Positions 17,225 to 29,701 of a stretch of 64,000 nt of DNA are shown in pieces. The position numbers were made by a program, and so were the translations under genes. Each line of letters opens with the position of its first letter. Within the stretch, counting starts at the first letter, position 1. The notes under the pieces are model-generated. The model was not told the DNA's origin. It saw nothing but the letters and a program-made list of their open reading frames with translations, and ran no database searches. This stretch comes from Athalassotoga saccharophila. Its GTDB lineage: Bacteria; Thermotogota; Thermotogae; Mesoaciditogales; Mesoaciditogaceae. Location of the stretch: assembly GCF_009936215.1 (NCBI RefSeq), contig NZ_AP019551.1, positions 1,574,708 to 1,638,707 on the forward strand. The letters are read 5' to 3'.

Positions 17225-18738
17225 AAACGTACAACATTGCCGCTTTACTTGTCGGAGTGCCTTTACTTATGGCCTTTTCGATACCGCTTTTTGGATTCAT
17301 ATCCAAACAACTTGCAAAGTGGATAACCGTTCTTACACTTGGCTTTGAATTCTTTTTCGCCCTCTACATATTTTTATGGCACATCTATCCTTTTAACGTA
17401 ATAATGGGAAATTGGGTCCCACCATTTGGTGAGAATCTTTACATAGGCCCATTCGCAACTGTCTTGATAATTTTAGTCTCTTTTGTAGGCTTGATGATAA
17501 GCATATACAATCTTTGGTCTGCAAATCATGGTGATGTTGTACATTTTGCATTGCTTTTTTTGATGTTTGTCGGTGGATCCATAGGATTGATATCGACAGG
17601 GGATATATTCAACATTTTCATCTTCATGGAAATAACAGGTATCTCCTCTTACGCACTCGCAGCCTATGGACCTGAAAGAAGGGCTCTGGGCGGTGCTTTC
17701 AAATATCTTGTCGTGAGTTCTATAGGATCAACACTTTACCTTTTTGGAGTCCTTTTGATCTACACACAACTTGGAACCCTTAACATAGCCGAAATTGCCG
17801 CAAGAATCTCCCAGACAACTTCCGGCCTTCTGACCTTTGCAGGGATTTTGCTTGTTGCCGGTCTTGCGGTTGAGGCAGAACTCTTTCCCTTTAATGGATG
17901 GGTACCAGACACTTATACCGGTGCAGTTAATCCGGTCTCGGCCACTTTAAGCGGTATAGGTTCTGTCGGTGGCGTATATGTGCTTTTCAGAATTCTTATG
18001 ACGGTCTTTGGCAAGGATGGAAATTTCGTCTCGACCTATGGAAATATAGATCTCATGTCTTTGGTGGCCATTTTGGGATCGGCGACAGTTGTGATAGGAG
18101 AATTGTCCGCGCTTGCCCAAAAGAATGTCAAAAAAATGCTTGCCTATTCATCGATGGCACAGATGGGCCTTGTCGCGATAGGTTTTTCGATAGGGTCAAA
18201 GATGGGATCGTACGCGGGTGTATTTCAACTTGTAAACCATTCGGTGGCCAAGGCCATGATGTTTTTGATACTCGGCGTCATAGTCTCTTTCGGAATCGGA
18301 GAACGTATCGATGACATGAAGGGTCTGTGGTACAAAAGTCCGTTTTTGACCATTACCTTCACGATAGGTTCCCTTAGCCTTCTTGGCCTTCCGTTGTTCG
18401 GAGGATTCTGGTCAAAGTTTGCCCTTGTTGACGCTTCGATTCAACGAGGTGGATGGTACGATTTCGTGATTGCAATTGTGCTCTTTGCTTCAGTTGTCGA
18501 AGCCTTTTACTACCTCAGAATAGTCGGATACATGTTCACATCTAAACCCATCTCGACCGATAAGATAAAGGTTTCCGTCTCACCGGCCGTGCCTATCGTC
18601 GCTTTTTCCATTTTGATAATCGCAATAGGTGTATTCCCGCAAATAGTCGGTGGCATTTCCTGGAACGCGGCGCACGAATTGACCGATAAGATGGGCGGAT
18701 ATGTGCTTAACGTTATACCCACCATAGTTGGTCATTGA
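17221..18738 (+). CDS. mrpD: Proton-conducting membrane subunit, MrpD/NuoN-like (MbxH)
   Basis: 505 residues with about 14 membrane helices and the proton-pumping module signature: the Glu in FIFMEITGISSYAL, lysines near KYLVVSSIGSTLYL, and KKMLAYSSMAQMGLVAIG with HSVAKAMMFLILG. It acts as an antiporter-like ion channel in the membrane arm. It overlaps mrpC by ATGA. It is the first of two antiporter-like subunits; the next gene is longer. Confidence 0.93.
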   Translation: MKTYNIAALLVGVPLLMAFSIPLFGFISKQLAKWITVLTLGFEFFFALYIFLWHIYPFNVIMGNWVPPFGENLYIGPFATVLIILVSFVGLMISIYNLWSANHGDVVHFALLFLMFVGGSIGLISTGDIFNIFIFMEITGISSYALAAYGPERRALGGAFKYLVVSSIGSTLYLFGVLLIYTQLGTLNIAEIAARISQTTSGLLTFAGILLVAGLAVEAELFPFNGWVPDTYTGAVNPVSATLSGIGSVGGVYVLFRILMTVFGKDGNFVSTYGNIDLMSLVAILGSATVVIGELSALAQKNVKKMLAYSSMAQMGLVAIGFSIGSKMGSYAGVFQLVNHSVAKAMMFLILGVIVSFGIGERIDDMKGLWYKSPFLTITFTIGSLSLLGLPLFGGFWSKFALVDASIQRGGWYDFVIAIVLFASVVEAFYYLRIVGYMFTSKPISTDKIKVSVSPAVPIVAFSILIIAIGVFPQIVGGISWNAAHELTDKMGGYVLNVIPTIVGH

Positions 18739-18749
18739 GAGGTGATAAT

Positions 18750-20612
18750 ATGAATTCACTTTTGGCACTTTTAATAATTCCCGTAATAGGTAGCGCTGCC
18801 GCTGCCATACTTCAGAGATATAGAATTGTCGAAAGGCTCATAACCTTTTTGACCTTTTCCTTGACCTTCCTCTTTCTTTTTGGAATAAAGACCGGAAATC
18901 TTTTCACATGGCATCTTGATTTTTTAGGTAAAAATTTGGAGATGGGCCTTCAAATAACGCCTCTGTCGATTTTCATGCTTTACATGACGATCGCTTTCGG
19001 AATCGTTTTGACATTCTACAATCTTTCAGAAAAATCAAAGATGAAAGGTTTCCTGCTTTTGTTAACCTTAGCGGCGAGTAACTGGATCTTCATGTCGGCC
19101 GATCTTATCAGTTTCTTCTTTGCATGGGAATTGATGGGATGGTCGTCTATTTTGATGATATTCGGAGGCAGACGTGAGGCTGAATCAAGGCAAGGTGCAC
19201 TTTATTACGCGATGATGAGCATTGGCGGATCTTACTCGATGCTTATAGGAATTTTTTTGCTTTCGAACCTCACAGGCACATTTTCAATTCAGTCAAATGT
19301 ATCATACCTTGTGTCAATTCTGAGCGTTCATCCATGGTGGGTACTGGGAATACTTTCTCTGTTTTTCGCTGCTTTCATGATAAAGTCCGGCATTTTCCCC
19401 TTTCACACATGGGTTCCCTACACCTACGGCGAGGCTCCTGATGGATTCGTGCCGTACCTTTCTTCCGTGATGAGCAAATACGGAGTTTACGGATTCTTGA
19501 TCTTTTTGCCTTTAACGCTTGGTGCACATGTGCCTACGGTTTTGGGACTTGCATGGCCAAATTACGTGCTTTTGTGGTTTGGAAGTATTACGGCCGTCGT
19601 CGGAAGTGTTTTGGCCTTCATGCAGGATGATGTCAAAAAACTTTTCGCGTATTCGTCTTTCAGCAATCTTGGCTTTATCCTTGCCGCGATAGCGATCTTT
19701 ACCCCGATAGGTCTGACCGCAGGATTGTTTCATGCTTTCAACCATTTGCTTTTCAACGGCGCGATCTTCATAACCGTTATAGCCGTGATATCAAAGGTTG
19801 GGACAACGCGCATGAGCGAAATGGGAGGGCTCTGGCAAAAGATGCCACTTACCTTTTTAACCTTCTTCGTCGGTATAGCGGCGGCCGCCGGAATACCGCC
19901 TTTTGCAGGTTTTGGATCGAAATGGATGATCTTTCAGGCGATGATAAGTCACGGCCTCATTTTTGCCACCATTTTGCTCTTCTTCTCCTCCATAGCGTCT
20001 TTCCTTTATTTAATGCGCGCATTTCACGCCATCTTTCTCGGTCAACTTTCTCACAGGTACGATAACGTAAAGGAAGTTTCGGCTATAGGAAAGATCACCG
20101 AATCATTCTTGCTGGGTGCTTTGATCTTTTTTGGAATCTTACCCGGGTTCATTCTCGATCCTATAAATTCAATAGTAAGTTCTTTTGGACTCAAGCCACT
20201 CCCCACATCCGGGTACGAATACATAAATGGCTTCTTCTCCTCGATAAACATGGTCTCGATCTTCATAGTGGTCATAATCGCCTTTATCTTTGGCTTTACC
20301 CTTTTTGCCGTTGTGGCAAAGCACAAAAAAGTTCCACAGGAGGACAATTACACGGCCGGGCAGATTCCTCAAGACTGGAATTTAACGCCCGAGATGTACC
20401 AGTTCAGTTATGATTTTTACGAGCCTATGGACAAAGAACTGGCGCCGTTTTTAAAGGTAAAGATAGACGGTTTCTTCAAAGGATTTGGAGAATCCGTCGA
20501 ATACATAGGTGGAGCCGTTAAAGAGATCTTTACCGGCAACGTCCAGATATACACATATCTTGCGATAGGTGGTCTTGTGATCTTCATCATAGCGGGGTGG
20601 GTTGTATGGTGA
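18750..20612 (+). CDS. Second proton-conducting subunit, NuoL/MrpA-like (MbxH')
   Basis: 620 residues, about 16 helices. The antiporter motifs are FAWELMGWSSILMIFGG, FPFHTWVPYTYGEAPDGFVPYLSSVMSKYGVYG and KKLFAYSSFSNLGFILAA, with HAFNHLLFNGAIF. The length and a C-terminal helical extension containing ESVEYIGGAVKEIF resemble the lateral-helix subunit MbxH' of membrane-bound sulfane reductase. ATG at 18750 is preferred, behind GAGGTGAT. Two NuoL/N-type subunits suggest the Mbx rather than the simpler Mbh layout. Confidence 0.9.
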   Translation: MNSLLALLIIPVIGSAAAAILQRYRIVERLITFLTFSLTFLFLFGIKTGNLFTWHLDFLGKNLEMGLQITPLSIFMLYMTIAFGIVLTFYNLSEKSKMKGFLLLLTLAASNWIFMSADLISFFFAWELMGWSSILMIFGGRREAESRQGALYYAMMSIGGSYSMLIGIFLLSNLTGTFSIQSNVSYLVSILSVHPWWVLGILSLFFAAFMIKSGIFPFHTWVPYTYGEAPDGFVPYLSSVMSKYGVYGFLIFLPLTLGAHVPTVLGLAWPNYVLLWFGSITAVVGSVLAFMQDDVKKLFAYSSFSNLGFILAAIAIFTPIGLTAGLFHAFNHLLFNGAIFITVIAVISKVGTTRMSEMGGLWQKMPLTFLTFFVGIAAAAGIPPFAGFGSKWMIFQAMISHGLIFATILLFFSSIASFLYLMRAFHAIFLGQLSHRYDNVKEVSAIGKITESFLLGALIFFGILPGFILDPINSIVSSFGLKPLPTSGYEYINGFFSSINMVSIFIVVIIAFIFGFTLFAVVAKHKKVPQEDNYTAGQIPQDWNLTPEMYQFSYDFYEPMDKELAPFLKVKIDGFFKGFGESVEYIGGAVKEIFTGNVQIYTYLAIGGLVIFIIAGWVVW

Positions 20613-21526
20613 TCGAATTTTTGATAAAACTTGCTCAGGGATTGGGAATAGGTGCATTGGCGCTTGCAACAGGATTACTCTTTGGAGGAATAGGTAGAAA
20701 GATAATTGCGAGAATTCAAAGAAGGTATGGCCCTCCATTCACGCAAAATTACATAGATCTTTTCAAATTATTTTCAAAGGGATCTGTAAGTCACGGATGG
20801 GCATTTGATTTGGGTCTTGTGGCAGGTTTTGCGCCGATGCTTGCAGCGTTGATGTTTTTGCCAATAGGCCCCTTTACACTTCTGCCGTCCGATTCAAGTC
20901 TGATAATGATCGTCTACCTTATGATGATGGCATACCTCGGAATGGCAATGGGAGTACTTGCGAGCGGAAACCCGAATTCTGCCATAGGTATGTCAAGGGC
21001 TTTGATGTTGATGGCCGGATACGAAGTGCCATTTGCCGCCGTCATCTTTTCTGTGTATCTTTTCTCAAAGACGGGATATTTAACACAAATCGTTGCCCAG
21101 CAAGCCGGAGGCTTTATGAACTGGAATATAGTCAAAATGCCTCTTGGCTTTTTGGCAATAGAGATAGCGCTTCAGGGTATGCTCGGAGAAAAGCCATTCG
21201 ATCAGGCCATAGCACCTGCCGAAATCGCATCCGGTCCTATGGTTGAACTTGGTGGAAAGTACCTTGGATTCGGCATGATCCAGCATTCGGTAGGTTTGTT
21301 TTTGGAAACCGGAATAGTCGTAGATCTTTTCTTGGGTGGCGCACCGAATTTTTGGATCTTCATCGCAAAACAATTCGTTTTGTATTTCATAGTCATACTT
21401 GTAGACGCAATATTACCGAGGTTAAGGATTCATGAATCTACAAGTTTTTTCTGGAAATTGCCTTTGTTTTTGGGCATTCTTCAGGCCGTGATAGTTATAA
21501 TTCAAGGAGGCGTTTTGAATGTCTGA
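20606..21526 (+). CDS. mbxM: NuoH-like membrane anchor subunit (MbxM)
   Basis: 306 residues with about eight helices. It is the complex I subunit 1 homologue linking the peripheral arm to the membrane arm. Hallmarks are GGIGRKIIARIQRRYGPP, NPNSAIGMSRALMLMAGYEVPF (the conserved E-rich E-channel loop region) and EKPFDQAIAPAEIASGPMVELGGKYLG. The start is uncertain among GTG 20597, ATG 20606 and GTG 20609 because the site overlaps the end of the previous gene. Confidence 0.92.
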   Translation: MVIEFLIKLAQGLGIGALALATGLLFGGIGRKIIARIQRRYGPPFTQNYIDLFKLFSKGSVSHGWAFDLGLVAGFAPMLAALMFLPIGPFTLLPSDSSLIMIVYLMMMAYLGMAMGVLASGNPNSAIGMSRALMLMAGYEVPFAAVIFSVYLFSKTGYLTQIVAQQAGGFMNWNIVKMPLGFLAIEIALQGMLGEKPFDQAIAPAEIASGPMVELGGKYLGFGMIQHSVGLFLETGIVVDLFLGGAPNFWIFIAKQFVLYFIVILVDAILPRLRIHESTSFFWKLPLFLGILQAVIVIIQGGVLNV

Positions 21527-22064
21527 ATGGACAGAAATAGTCGATTACTTTAGAGGCAGATCGATGTGGATGCTCCACTATTGCACAGGCTGCGGCGCAA
21601 TAGAGTTGCCACCGACCATGACATCGAGATGGGACATGGAAAGGTTTGGAATAACTCCCATGGCCACGCCCCGCCAGGCCGATATATTGCTCATAACTGG
21701 ATATCTTGCCATAAAGACTTTGAAAAGGGTTATCTACACGTACGAACAGATGCAGGCTCCAAAGTGGGTCTTGGGCTTTGGATCGTGCACGATAAATGGA
21801 GGAATTTACTGGGACTCTTACAACGTCATAGAAAGACTTGACAAATACATACCCGTTGATATATACATAGCAGGATGCATGCCGAGGCCTGAGGCCATTT
21901 TGGACGCTTTTGTCAAACTCAAAGAGATGGTTCAAAAGGGAGAGGCAAAAGGATACGAAAAGTACGTCAAAAATTACGACTGGTACAAGGCCAATCAGGA
22001 CAGAGTTTTGAAAAGAACCTCTCCGGTGTTGAAAGAGATCGAGAAGGTGACCAAAATTGGCTGA
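21519..22064 (+). CDS. mbxJ: NuoB-like [4Fe-4S] subunit (MbxJ)
   Basis: 181 residues. Four cysteines that would bind the proximal cluster are C22 and C25 (CTGC), C90 (GSCTINGG) and C120 (AGCMPRPEA). The CxxC arrangement, in place of the tandem CC of complex I NuoB, is that of group-4 hydrogenase/Mbx small subunits. It passes electrons between the ferredoxin-like clusters and the NuoD-like subunit. RBS AAGGAGG lies upstream; the gene overlaps the preceding one by eight bases. Confidence 0.94.
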   Translation: MSEWTEIVDYFRGRSMWMLHYCTGCGAIELPPTMTSRWDMERFGITPMATPRQADILLITGYLAIKTLKRVIYTYEQMQAPKWVLGFGSCTINGGIYWDSYNVIERLDKYIPVDIYIAGCMPRPEAILDAFVKLKEMVQKGEAKGYEKYVKNYDWYKANQDRVLKRTSPVLKEIEKVTKIG

Positions 22065-22554
22065 CATCTTAGATGAGATAAAGTCGATGGATCTCAAGGC
22101 TTCACGGCTTGGAGAGTGGGAATTCGAGGTTTTTACACCAAAAGACAGGCTCGCCTCAACTCTTTCATATCTTAAATCAAAGGGATTCAAAGCCTTTATG
22201 GGACTGTCCTGTGTCGACTGGATAGCGGAAGGAAATTTTGAACTTGTCTACATACTCCAATCATACGATCTTGGCCTTGAAGCCATCGTGAAAACGAAAA
22301 TTCCGCGCCAGAGGCCGGTTATCGAGTCGATGGGACCTTTATGGAAGTTGTGTGAAGTTTACGAAAGGGAGATGCATGAATTCTTCGGCATAGAATTCAC
22401 GGGAAATCCAAACCTAAAACCGTTCTTTTTGGAAAATTGGCTCGACATACCTCCTTTGAGAAAGGATTTCGATACGCTTGCCTTCTCCGAGGAACTTTTT
22501 GAATTCAAGGAGGATGAAACCCATGGAATTGAATCTCCTAAAAGAATCGAATGA
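22057..22554 (+). CDS. mbxK: NuoC-like 30-kDa subunit (MbxK)
   Basis: 165 residues. The conserved NuoC core is present: VCEVYERE-type sequence here reads LCEVYEREMHEFFGIEFTGNP, followed by LDIPPLRKDF. It is a structural subunit of the peripheral arm. The start is a TTG at 22057 behind AAGGTGA, overlapping the mbxJ stop. Its 3' end overlaps the next gene by 32 bases. Confidence 0.92.
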   Translation: MADILDEIKSMDLKASRLGEWEFEVFTPKDRLASTLSYLKSKGFKAFMGLSCVDWIAEGNFELVYILQSYDLGLEAIVKTKIPRQRPVIESMGPLWKLCEVYEREMHEFFGIEFTGNPNLKPFFLENWLDIPPLRKDFDTLAFSEELFEFKEDETHGIESPKRIE

Positions 22555-23653
22555 TTACAAATATTACGAACTTTTCATAGGGCCAAATCATCCGGGAATA
22601 GAGGGAAACTTCTCATACGTTTTGAAGATGAAAGGGCACAGCGTCGAAGAGGTAACACCCGATCCCGGATTGCTGCACAGAGGATTTGAAAAGTTAATGG
22701 AAAGAAGACTTTGGACTCAAAATCTTGCCCTGATTCCACGAATATGCGTGCCAGAGCCGGACGTCAATGAGGTTGCCTACTGTCTTGGAGTCGAGCACAT
22801 GATGGGGATAGATGTGCCAAAACGTGCGCAATACATAAGGGTCATCGTTTTGGAACTTGCAAGGATCGCGTCCTTTCTCTTTGGCATGAGCGGTCTTGGA
22901 GGCACAACCGGTCACTATACCTCGGTTCAGTGGCTTATCGGCGATAGAGATTACATTCTCGATCTCTTCGAATGGCTCACCGGCGGAAGGGTTTACCACA
23001 TATACCAGTATCCGGGAGGAGTCAAAAATGATCTGCCGGAAGGATGGCTCGACAAACTTTCGGACTTTCTCGATTATCTCGAGAAGAGATTACCGGAATA
23101 CGATAAATTCATCTTCAAAAACCCGATAATACAGAAAAGGACCGTTGGACTTGGATATATCTCTGCCGAGGATGCCATAGAAAATGGCCTTACGGGTCCA
23201 AATCTTCGTGCGTCCGGCGTTATGTACGATATAAGAAAGGCACAACCTTATTTGGTCTACAGCGAGTTGGACTTTGACATCCCAAAGACCGGAGACGGAG
23301 ATGCCTTCTCTCGCGTATTGCAAAGAAGGCTTGAACTTTCAGAATCGATAAAGATATTAAGGCAGTGCATAGAGCAAATTCCTGAAGGTCCTCACAGAAC
23401 AAAGGTCCCAAATCCATTCCAATTCAGAGTTCCAAAGGGATCGTACTATTCAAAGGTTGAAAGTTCGAGAGGAGAGTTCGGATACTACATAGTCTCGGAT
23501 GGGGATGTCAAACCTTACAGAGTCTATGTCAGGGGCCCATCTTACTCGATAGGCCTTTATTACGCGACAAAAGCACTTGTGGGAATGAGAATAGAAGACG
23601 TTCCGGTCTGGATTCACACGACGGACATGTGTCCGCCAGACTTTGACAGGTAG
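22523..23653 (+). CDS. mbxL: NuoD/hydrogenase large-subunit homologue without a full NiFe site (MbxL)
   Basis: 376 residues from the ATG at 22523, which has AAGGAGG 9 nt upstream. It has GPNHPGIEGN near residue 20 and LLHRGFEKLMERR, as in NuoD and group-4 hydrogenases. Of the four Cys that hold NiFe in true hydrogenases only two remain: C75 in RICVPEP and C370 in DMCPPDFDR. The partners are E78 and D373. A classical NiFe centre is therefore unlikely, and the protein fits the Mbx/Mbs class, which in Pyrococcus reduces polysulfide sulfane bonds. Hydrogen evolution by this complex is disfavoured. Confidence 0.92.
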   Translation: MELNLLKESNDYKYYELFIGPNHPGIEGNFSYVLKMKGHSVEEVTPDPGLLHRGFEKLMERRLWTQNLALIPRICVPEPDVNEVAYCLGVEHMMGIDVPKRAQYIRVIVLELARIASFLFGMSGLGGTTGHYTSVQWLIGDRDYILDLFEWLTGGRVYHIYQYPGGVKNDLPEGWLDKLSDFLDYLEKRLPEYDKFIFKNPIIQKRTVGLGYISAEDAIENGLTGPNLRASGVMYDIRKAQPYLVYSELDFDIPKTGDGDAFSRVLQRRLELSESIKILRQCIEQIPEGPHRTKVPNPFQFRVPKGSYYSKVESSRGEFGYYIVSDGDVKPYRVYVRGPSYSIGLYYATKALVGMRIEDVPVWIHTTDMCPPDFDR

Positions 23654-23662
23654 GTGAATGAA

Positions 23663-25514
23663 ATGGGCAGTCAGGATATCGAAAAAAAGAATGGATTTGC
23701 GCCTATTGTTGGCCTCAAATATCTTTTCAAAAAACCACATACAATAAGGTATCCAAAAGAGGATCTCGAAGTCTTTCCCGTTTCTGGAAATTCTCCGAAT
23801 TACCGGGGTTTTCACACGAATGATCTTGAAAAATGTATAGGCTGCGGTAACTGCGCAAGAATATGTCCAACTGATGCCGTGACAATGGTAGAGTCCACAG
23901 ATGTCAGGCCGACAAACAAATTCGCAAAAACCGTAAGGCCCGTTTTCGATTACGGAAGATGCTGTTTCTGTGCCCAGTGTGTGGATGTGTGCCCGACTGG
24001 ATCTTTGCAGATGTCGAGGGATTACATACACACATTCCATCCCGATCTTTCAATACCGGTTGAAGATGAACCAGAAATCGTTTCAAAAGATTTCATATGG
24101 CGCGCAGACATGAGTAGATCTAAAAACCCGGGTTATGTGAGAAATGAGTCGAACAAATTCGATAAAGTCCTAAATTTCGAAAGAATAGAGCCTAAAAAGG
24201 CAGATCCGGACAAAAGGAAGATCTCTTTTTCCAAATATGTCCAGATATATTCAAAAGAAGAAGCGTCCAAAGAAGCCTCAAGATGTCTCGGATGCGGTGC
24301 GTGTGTGGAGGCATGTCCGAATGAACTTCACATTCCAGAATACATAAGCGCGATATCAAAACAAGATCCTCAAGAATCCTTGGAATGGATATACAAAAGA
24401 AATCCATTGCCACTTATATGTGGAGAAGTTTGCACGCACCAGTGCGAGGAGGCATGCGTTGTCGGAATCCAAGGTGAGCCTCTTGCAATAAGATGGCTTA
24501 AGGCATTTTCGGCATCCAATGTGGACGATTATCTGAAAACCGCAAAGATAACACTTCCAAAATTCAACGGCAAAAAGTTGGCTGCAGTGGGAGGAGGACC
24601 GGCCTCTTTGTCCTTCGGCTACTACGCAAGGTTACTTGGATATGATGTTACAATATACGAGGCCGAAGAAAAGTTGGGTGGCGCCATGATGTGGGGCATA
24701 CCTATATACAGACTTCCAAAAGAAGAGATGATGAAAGATATAAATGCCATTTTATCCACCGGAATAAACGTACACCTCAAAACAAAGGTCGGAAAAGACA
24801 TAAAATTCGAAGATCTCATGAATTCTTACGATGCCGTCTTCATCGGAGTCGGGAACTCAAAGCCTATGACGCTCAAGATAAAGGGTGAGGATCTCAATGG
24901 CGTAATGCAGGGACTTACCTTCATGCACATGGTAAATGACGGATCCCTGAAAGATCTCAAAGGCAAAAAAGTTGTAGTAGTAGGCGGTGGAAATGTCGCA
25001 ATGGACGTTGCGAGATCTTCTGTAAGACTTGGCGCACAAGTTACCATCGTGTACAGAAGAAGGATAGAAGATATGCCGGCCGATCCCGAAGAGATTGAAG
25101 AGGCACGTGAGGAAGGTGTTAAAATAGTTGAGATGGGAGTACCAGTCGAGATAAGGGGTAAAAGTTCGGTGGAAACATTCGAATACGCCGTGGCATCTCT
25201 TGTGCCGGATCCATCTGGTGGAAGGCCCAAGCCGGTTGTGGATGACAGATCTCCACACATCACACTCTCGGTCGATTACGTCATCGCCGCGATAGGACAG
25301 ACGCCATCTTTAGATTTTGTCCCTGCCGAAATTCAGCAAAAAATTGGATTCGATGGAAGGTCCGTTCCTGTAGACGAGTACGGACACACAAAGGTCAAAG
25401 GACTCTTTTGTGGCGGTGATGCCTCGAATTCAAGGCAAGATATAATAAGCGCTATAGGATCCGGCCTGAGGGCTGCAAAAGGTGTGGATTTGTATTTGGC
25501 GAAGGAGGAAAAAC

Positions 25515-25522
<8 letters not shown>
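23663..25522 (+). CDS. Fused MbxN-type 2[4Fe-4S] ferredoxin and GltD/NfnB-like FAD-NAD(P)H oxidoreductase
   Basis: About 619 residues. The N-terminal ~160 residues resemble NuoI/MbxN, with two CxxCxxCxxxCP clusters (C58-C68 and C100-C110). Residues from about 180 form a glutamate-synthase-beta-type module: a Cys-rich helical domain (CLGCGACVEACP, then CGEVCTHQCEEAC), an FAD site (AAVGGGPASLSFGYYARLLG), an NAD(P) site (VVVGGGNVAMDVARSSVRLG) with YRR after it, and the C-terminal GGDASNSRQDIISAIGSG. In archaeal Mbx operons MbxN is a simple ferredoxin-like subunit. Here the fusion would plug NAD(P)H or flavin chemistry straight into the membrane complex. Start ATG 23663 follows AGGTGA. Confidence 0.9.
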
Positions 25523-27766
<2,244 letters not shown>

Positions 27767-27768
27767 TT

Positions 27769-28743
27769 TCAATCGTAAAGATGGCAGGCAACTGTCCTGC
27801 CATTTATTTCTTTCAATTCTGGCTCAACTTTGGTACAAATCTCCATTGCGTAAGGGCATCTCGGGTGAAATCTGCATCCTGAAGGTATATTTATGGGAGA
27901 TGGAATCTCTCCCGATGGGATGAATTTTTTCTTCTTCATCTTTGGATCGGGCACGGGCACACTCGATATCAGTATCTTTGTGTAAGGATGCAATGGTTCT
28001 TTGAATATATCGTATGTTTTTGCGATCTCGATTATTTTTCCAAGATACATAACCGCTATTCTATCGCAGATGTACTTTGCACTCGCAAGATCATGGGTTA
28101 TGAACAGATATGTAAGACCAAGTTCATTTTTCATATCTATGAGAAGTTTAAGGATCTGGGATCTTATCGATACGTCCAACATGGCCGTAACCTCATCTGC
28201 CACGACAAATTTAGGATTCGTAACCATGGCTCGCGCAATAACAACCCTCTGCCTTTGACCTCCGGAAAGATGCCTTGGAAAACGGCTGTAAAACTCTTCT
28301 GGTGGAAGGCCTACTTTTTCAAGAATTTCATAAACACGTGCTTTTCTATCTGCTTTATCTCCCATTTTGTGTATCTTCAAAGGATGTTCTATGGCATTGC
28401 CAATTCTCATGTAAGGATTCAACGATGCCATGGGATCCTGAAAGATCATCTGAAAGTCTTTCCTTTTAGTTCTTAAAGATTCTCCAGAAAGTTTTGCCAG
28501 ATCGAGATCTTCAAAGATTATTTGGCCTTCCGTTGGATCTTCAAGCCTTATCAAAATTCTACCCACCGTGGTCTTGCCGCTTCCCGATTCGCCCACGAGG
28601 CCGAGAGTCTCACCGTATTTTATCTCGAAGGAAAGATCGTCAACTGCCCTGACGTAAGGTTTTTCTTTGAATGCCTTTAGCCATGAGACCTTGAGCGGAA
28701 AATACTTTCTCAAATTTATAACCGATATAAGTCTATGATCCAT
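27769..28743 (-). CDS. oppF: Peptide/oligosaccharide ABC transporter ATP-binding protein OppF
   Basis: 324 residues: Walker [15 protein letters not shown], signature [15 protein letters not shown], Walker [13 protein letters not shown] (Val and Thr replace the usual PT of DEPTSALD) and the C-terminal oligopeptide-ABC segment [16 protein letters not shown], whose Cys residues may bind iron-sulfur in some relatives. It overlaps oppD by 11 bases. The last codons contain the hairpin at 27781-27802. Confidence 0.93.
   Translation of the reverse strand: MDHRLISVINLRKYFPLKVSWLKAFKEKPYVRAVDDLSFEIKYGETLGLVGESGSGKTTVGRILIRLEDPTEGQIIFEDLDLAKLSGESLRTKRKDFQMIFQDPMASLNPYMRIGNAIEHPLKIHKMGDKADRKARVYEILEKVGLPPEEFYSRFPRHLSGGQRQRVVIARAMVTNPKFVVADEVTAMLDVSIRSQILKLLIDMKNELGLTYLFITHDLASAKYICDRIAVMYLGKIIEIAKTYDIFKEPLHPYTKILISSVPVPDPKMKKKKFIPSGEIPSPINIPSGCRFHPRCPYAMEICTKVEPELKEINGRTVACHLYD
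27781..27802 (+). terminator. Hairpin terminator for the Nfn operon, inside the oppF 3' end
   Basis: ATGGCAGG-loop-CCTGCCAT is followed by TTATTTCTTTC on the plus strand, 14 bases after the nfnB stop. The same bases encode the last residues of OppF on the other strand. Confidence 0.65.
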
Positions 28744-29701
28744 CTTTCTCTCCTTTATAAAGCCAGCACTTTACCTTTCTTCCATTTAACTCAAAAGTTG
28801 GAGGATCCTCTCTTGTGCATATGTCCATTGCAAAGGGGCATCGTGGATGGAATTTGCACCCGGCCGGAGGCGACTTAAGACTCGGTAAATTCCCTTTTAT
28901 GTACTTTAGTTCCATATCTTCGAGTTTAACATTTGGTATCGAAACGAGTAAAAGTTGGGTATACGGATGCAAAGGTTTTTCGTAGATAGAATTCACATCT
29001 CCGAATTCGACAAGGTTTCCAGCATACATTATTCCAACCTTGTCGACTATCTCGGCGACGAGGCCAAGATCGTGAGTTATCAAAATCATCGACATATCCT
29101 TTTTTTCCTTTAACTCTTTGAGGACCTCCATTATCTGTAATTGTACGACAACATCGAGAGAGGTTGTCGGCTCATCTGCGATAAGCAAAGAAGGATTTAA
29201 AACTATGGCAAGCGCTATCATGACCCTCTGACGCATGCCACCGCTGAATTCAAATGGGTAATTTTCAAGTCTCGACGGATCTATGCCTATTGATTTTAAA
29301 ACATTGGATGATATTTTAAACATCTCATCTTCTTCCATCTTTGGAAAGTGCGCACGGAAGGTTTCAAAAAATTGATTTTTTATTCTCATTATCGGATCGA
29401 GAGAGGTCATCGGATCCTGAAAGATCATCGAAATTTCCTTTCCACGTACCGATCTCATCTCTTCATCCGGAAGATTTACTACGTCCTTTTCCTTGTAAAG
29501 TATCCTTCCCTTCATCCTTGCGTTGATCGGTAAAATTCTCAATAGCGAAAGTCCTATAGTCGATTTTCCGCATCCAGATTCTCCCACAAGGCCAAGAGTC
29601 TCATGAAATCCGAGAGAAAATGAAACGCCTTCAACCGCTTTGAGATTTCCATCTCTTGTCAGATACTCGATTTCAAGATTCCTTACCTCGAGTAAGTTCA
29701 T
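28733..29701 (-). CDS. oppD: Peptide/oligosaccharide ABC transporter ATP-binding protein OppD
   Basis: 322 residues with Walker A GESGCGKSTIGLSLL, signature EFSGGMRQRVMIALA, Walker B LLIADEPTTSLDV and the C-terminal CKFHPRCPFAMDICTRE segment. With OppF it forms the ATPase heterodimer of the importer. It begins four bases inside the oppC 3' end, implying coupled translation. Confidence 0.94.
   Translation of the reverse strand: MNLLEVRNLEIEYLTRDGNLKAVEGVSFSLGFHETLGLVGESGCGKSTIGLSLLRILPINARMKGRILYKEKDVVNLPDEEMRSVRGKEISMIFQDPMTSLDPIMRIKNQFFETFRAHFPKMEEDEMFKISSNVLKSIGIDPSRLENYPFEFSGGMRQRVMIALAIVLNPSLLIADEPTTSLDVVVQLQIMEVLKELKEKKDMSMILITHDLGLVAEIVDKVGIMYAGNLVEFGDVNSIYEKPLHPYTQLLLVSIPNVKLEDMELKYIKGNLPSLKSPPAGCKFHPRCPFAMDICTREDPPTFELNGRKVKCWLYKGEKDGS

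Noticed and set aside
22523-23653. Calling the complex a hydrogen-evolving NiFe hydrogenase
   Set aside because: Two of four NiFe cysteines are replaced by Glu and Asp.
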